Positions 6,227 through 7,537 of a DNA stretch of 7,537 nt are shown piece after piece. Made by a program: the position numbers and the translations under genes. Numbering within the stretch: the stretch's first letter is position 1; each line of letters begins with the position of its first letter. Under the pieces are notes generated by a model. It searched no databases, had not been told where the DNA came from, and was given only the letters and a program-made list of their open reading frames with translations. The DNA comes from Acidimicrobiia bacterium (GTDB taxonomy: Bacteria > Actinomycetota > Acidimicrobiia > IMCC26256 > BP-133). The stretch covers positions 1-7,537 of the forward strand of contig JAICYE010000094.1 of assembly GCA_025934385.1 (NCBI GenBank). The letters run 5' to 3'.

Positions 6227-7132
6227 TCAGGCGGCCGATTCAGCCGGCAGGCTGAGGTGCCGGCGGGCGATGGTTTCCTCGATCCGGCGGACCATTCGGC
6301 CCGGCCTTCCGTGGACGTCGTCGTACGTGAAGTAAAGGATCCACCATTCGACGAGGTCGTTGGCCTTTTCGGCGTTCCGCTGGACGTCCTCCCTGGCGGC
6401 GTGCGCCTCGACACTGTTGGCTTCTATGCCAATGACGAGGTCCGGGTAGGCGAAGTCGATCCGCCGATCGCGGTATGGATACTGCGGCACTGGCTCCGGA
6501 AGCCCATATCGCCGGATCACCGCCAAGAGGTCGTCCTCGAGTTCGGACTCTGTCGGTTGCCTGCCCGCCACCCGGGCTGCCACCAACGGAGCGAGGACAC
6601 GGTGCCCGGGATGGCGCTCCCCCGCCCGCCCGAGAACCCGTTCGAGCGTCCGGAGCGAAACGCGCCGCCGATGCAGAGCACCGTCCAGCGCTCCCTCGAC
6701 GAGATGGGGTGTCAGTACCGCGAGATCGAGCAGCGACCTCCCTCGGCTGGTGACGGGAATGAGGCCGACGTGCGTACGCTCGCTCGGGTCGAGGCTCCCC
6801 GTCCGCCGGACGGTCACACCGGAGAGCCTGGGGGTGTGGCCCGTCGCCACGAGAACCTCGACGATCGGACGCTCGAACTTACGGAACTTCCACAGATACC
6901 CCGCACATCGGTGTGAGGCGACACCGCCAGTCGCCAGGCAGGCGGCGAGGACATCCCGCTCGAAGCACGGCCGGGACCCCGGTATGACATAAACCCCAGC
7001 GTGCACCGCCCGCAGTGTGCCGCACCTCAAGGCGTGCTCCAGCTGGCGGCTGGATAGTCCGGCCTCCAGCCATTGGCGACGGGTGAGCAGACCATACTGG
7101 CGCGCCGCTAGGGCGAGGAGGGCGCCGACCAC
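6227..7132 (-). CDS. AbiEi-like winged-helix domain fused to DUF559 (Vsr/PD-(D/E)xK-like) nuclease domain
   Basis: With the GTG at 7132 the protein has 301 residues, usual for this actinobacterial family. Residues about 8-50 form a winged helix like that of AbiEi antitoxins (LAARQYGLLTRRQWLEAGLS, then HALRCGTLRAVHAGVYV). Residues 56-180 resemble the following AbiEi-type segment (ERDVLAACLATGGVASHRCAG, PVTSRGRSLLDLA). Residues 193-290 are a DUF559 domain related to very-short-patch endonucleases: Glu197, RRIDFAYPDLVIGIEANSVE with Asp226 and Glu237, His244, and WWILYFTYDDV. The position that is usually Asp in the ExDG motif of this family is Asn239, so catalysis is uncertain. The frame is open to an ATG at 7234, with another GTG at 7168, but both would make the protein read through the hairpin at 7151-7193 and neither has a close ribosome binding site; the conserved domain begins just after 7132. 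No AbiEii-type nucleotidyltransferase toxin adjoins it. Likely DNA-binding, possibly self-regulated; biological role unknown. Confidence 0.8.
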   Translation of the reverse strand: MVGALLALAARQYGLLTRRQWLEAGLSSRQLEHALRCGTLRAVHAGVYVIPGSRPCFERDVLAACLATGGVASHRCAGYLWKFRKFERPIVEVLVATGHTPRLSGVTVRRTGSLDPSERTHVGLIPVTSRGRSLLDLAVLTPHLVEGALDGALHRRRVSLRTLERVLGRAGERHPGHRVLAPLVAARVAGRQPTESELEDDLLAVIRRYGLPEPVPQYPYRDRRIDFAYPDLVIGIEANSVEAHAAREDVQRNAEKANDLVEWWILYFTYDDVHGRPGRMVRRIEETIARRHLSLPAESAA

Positions 7133-7150
7133 GCTGGCCGGCGCGCGGAG

Positions 7151-7193
7151 CCCGAGCGCATTACCCACAGTCAGTGTGGGTTTTGCGCTCGGG
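7151..7193. repeat. right hairpin palindrome of the nuclease cassette
   Basis: CCCGAGCGCA (7151-7160) is perfectly complementary to TGCGCTCGGG (7184-7193). Inside, after a TT/TT mismatch, ACCCACA (7163-7169) pairs with TGTGGGT (7175-7181) around a five-base loop GTCAG. It lies immediately upstream of the preferred start of the AbiEi-DUF559 gene, where AbiEi-family proteins are known to bind inverted repeats and repress their own promoters. It matches the hairpin at 6183-6218 in inverted orientation. Confidence 0.8.
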
Positions 7194-7208
7194 GCCGTAC
7201 GACATACG

Positions 7209-7260
7209 GCGGTGGGAGTTGTCCACGGCGCCATACAAGCGCGTGGACAACTCCTGCCGC
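7209..7260 (-). repeat. long hairpin between the right-hand SDR and the nuclease gene
   Basis: GGAGTTGTCCACG (7215-7227) is perfectly inverted at 7242-7254. Outside it GCGG (7209-7212) pairs with CCGC (7257-7260) through two G-T wobbles. Inside, GCGC (7228-7231) and GCGC (7239-7242) can pair in place of the innermost G-C. The stem begins seven bases after the TAA of the SDR gene on the - strand, which fits a transcription terminator for it, though no T-run follows. It contains the ATG at 7234, the most upstream start of the nuclease frame, which argues against that start. An operator for the nuclease gene is the alternative. Confidence 0.65.
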
Positions 7261-7267
7261 ACGCGAA

Positions 7268-7537
7268 TTACAGGAGCGAAGCTCGGCAGCCGCCGTCCAA
7301 CACGAACGGGCTGCCGTTGGAGAAGCTCGACCGGTCCGACGCCAGGAAGACGGCCATCTTGGCCACCTCTTCGGTCGTGCCGTAGCGGCCCTGCTTCATG
7401 GCGATCACCTGGTCGAACTGGCCGTCGGGGAAGCCGAGCATCCGCTCGAAGTCGCCCTTGACCGAGGTGACCATCTCCGTCTCGATGAACCCGGGCAGGA
7501 TGGCGTTGACCCGCACGCCCTGGGCCCGCAGCTCGAC
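7268..7537 (-). CDS. short-chain dehydrogenase/reductase, C-terminal part
   Basis: The last 89 residues of an SDR are present; the gene enters from the right edge and stops with TAA at 7268-7270. The recognisable parts are VRVNAILPGFIETEM (the strand and loop after the catalytic Tyr-Lys helix), GRYGTTEEVAKMAVFLASD (the usual C-terminal helix) and GSPFVLDGG (last strand). The Rossmann motif and catalytic Ser-Tyr-Lys lie outside the window, so activity and substrate cannot be judged. The segment KGDFERMLGFPDGQFDQVIAMKQ is longer than in the left-hand SDR and the two are not close duplicates. The frame is open to the edge; an internal GTG at 7516 is not the start. Confidence 0.9.
   Translation of the reverse strand, partial: VELRAQGVRVNAILPGFIETEMVTSVKGDFERMLGFPDGQFDQVIAMKQGRYGTTEEVAKMAVFLASDRSSFSNGSPFVLDGGCRASLL

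Larger units (their letters stand above)
6183..7193 (-). mobile_element. putative repeat-bounded cassette carrying the AbiEi-DUF559 gene
   Basis: One gene is enclosed by two related hairpin palindromes in inverted orientation. The outer arm at the left reads GAGCGCAAACCCACA (6183-6197, + strand). At the right it reads GAGCGCAAAACCCACA (7190 down to 7175, - strand): identical except for one inserted A. Inner arms are also related (GTGGG then CGCTC in both). The gene stop is 8 bases from the left hairpin and the preferred start 18 bases from the right one, so the unit is compact. No transposase and no clear target duplication are visible. Base composition does not set the cassette apart from the PRC-barrel gene or the right-hand SDR. 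That it moves is inference; that the ends match is seen directly. Confidence 0.4.

Noticed and set aside
6227..7132. Lower G+C as a sign that the nuclease cassette was transferred
   Set aside because: Sampled 60-base lines of the gene are about 57-70% G+C, lower than the SDR at 1046, but lines from the PRC-barrel gene and the right-hand SDR are about 63-65%, so the contrast is not specific.
7161..7260. Replication origin based on DnaA-box-like words
   Set aside because: No dnaA, dnaN or gyrB neighbours and no AT-rich unwinding region; kept only as a low-interest observation.

Overview
This is a high-GC bacterial window of actinobacterial type: GTG starts, GAGG-like ribosome binding sites, and G/C at almost every third codon position. 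The tandem GYW...DGGIF.FGDA.FHGS repeats of the large secreted protein and its poly-Thr linker are a style I associate with Acidimicrobiia and related Actinomycetota. That placement is an inference. No RNA gene, CRISPR array, recognisable insertion sequence transposase or replication gene is visible.

Left part (1-1801, + strand): the 3' part of a NuoF-like NADH:acceptor oxidoreductase flavoprotein, ending in an N3-type [4Fe-4S] cysteine set, is followed 28 bases later by a complete short-chain dehydrogenase/reductase (SDR) with its own ribosome binding site. They are probably co-transcribed. A plausible but unproven link is that the SDR makes NADH and the NuoF-like protein oxidises it. Middle (1974-5401, + strand): a secreted protein of about 1007 residues has a signal peptide, one carboxypeptidase-regulatory-like module, three super-repeats of about 195 residues, a Thr-rich linker and six C-terminal propeller-like repeats. 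A small PRC-barrel protein follows.

Right part (5422-7537, all - strand): a molybdopterin oxidoreductase remnant keeps only the N-terminal [4Fe-4S] domain and the C-terminal cofactor-binding domain, joined out of frame, so it is a pseudogene or an assembly error. Next comes a single gene joining an AbiEi-like winged-helix domain to a DUF559/Vsr-like nuclease domain. It sits tightly between two related hairpin palindromes in inverted orientation (6183-6218 and 7151-7193). A further long hairpin (7209-7260) separates it from the 3' end of a second SDR gene that runs off the window.

The most noteworthy structure is this repeat-bounded AbiEi-DUF559 cassette of about 1 kb. It could be a small mobile or selfish unit, or a nuclease autoregulated through palindromic operators. 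The second point of interest is the architecture of the large secreted protein.
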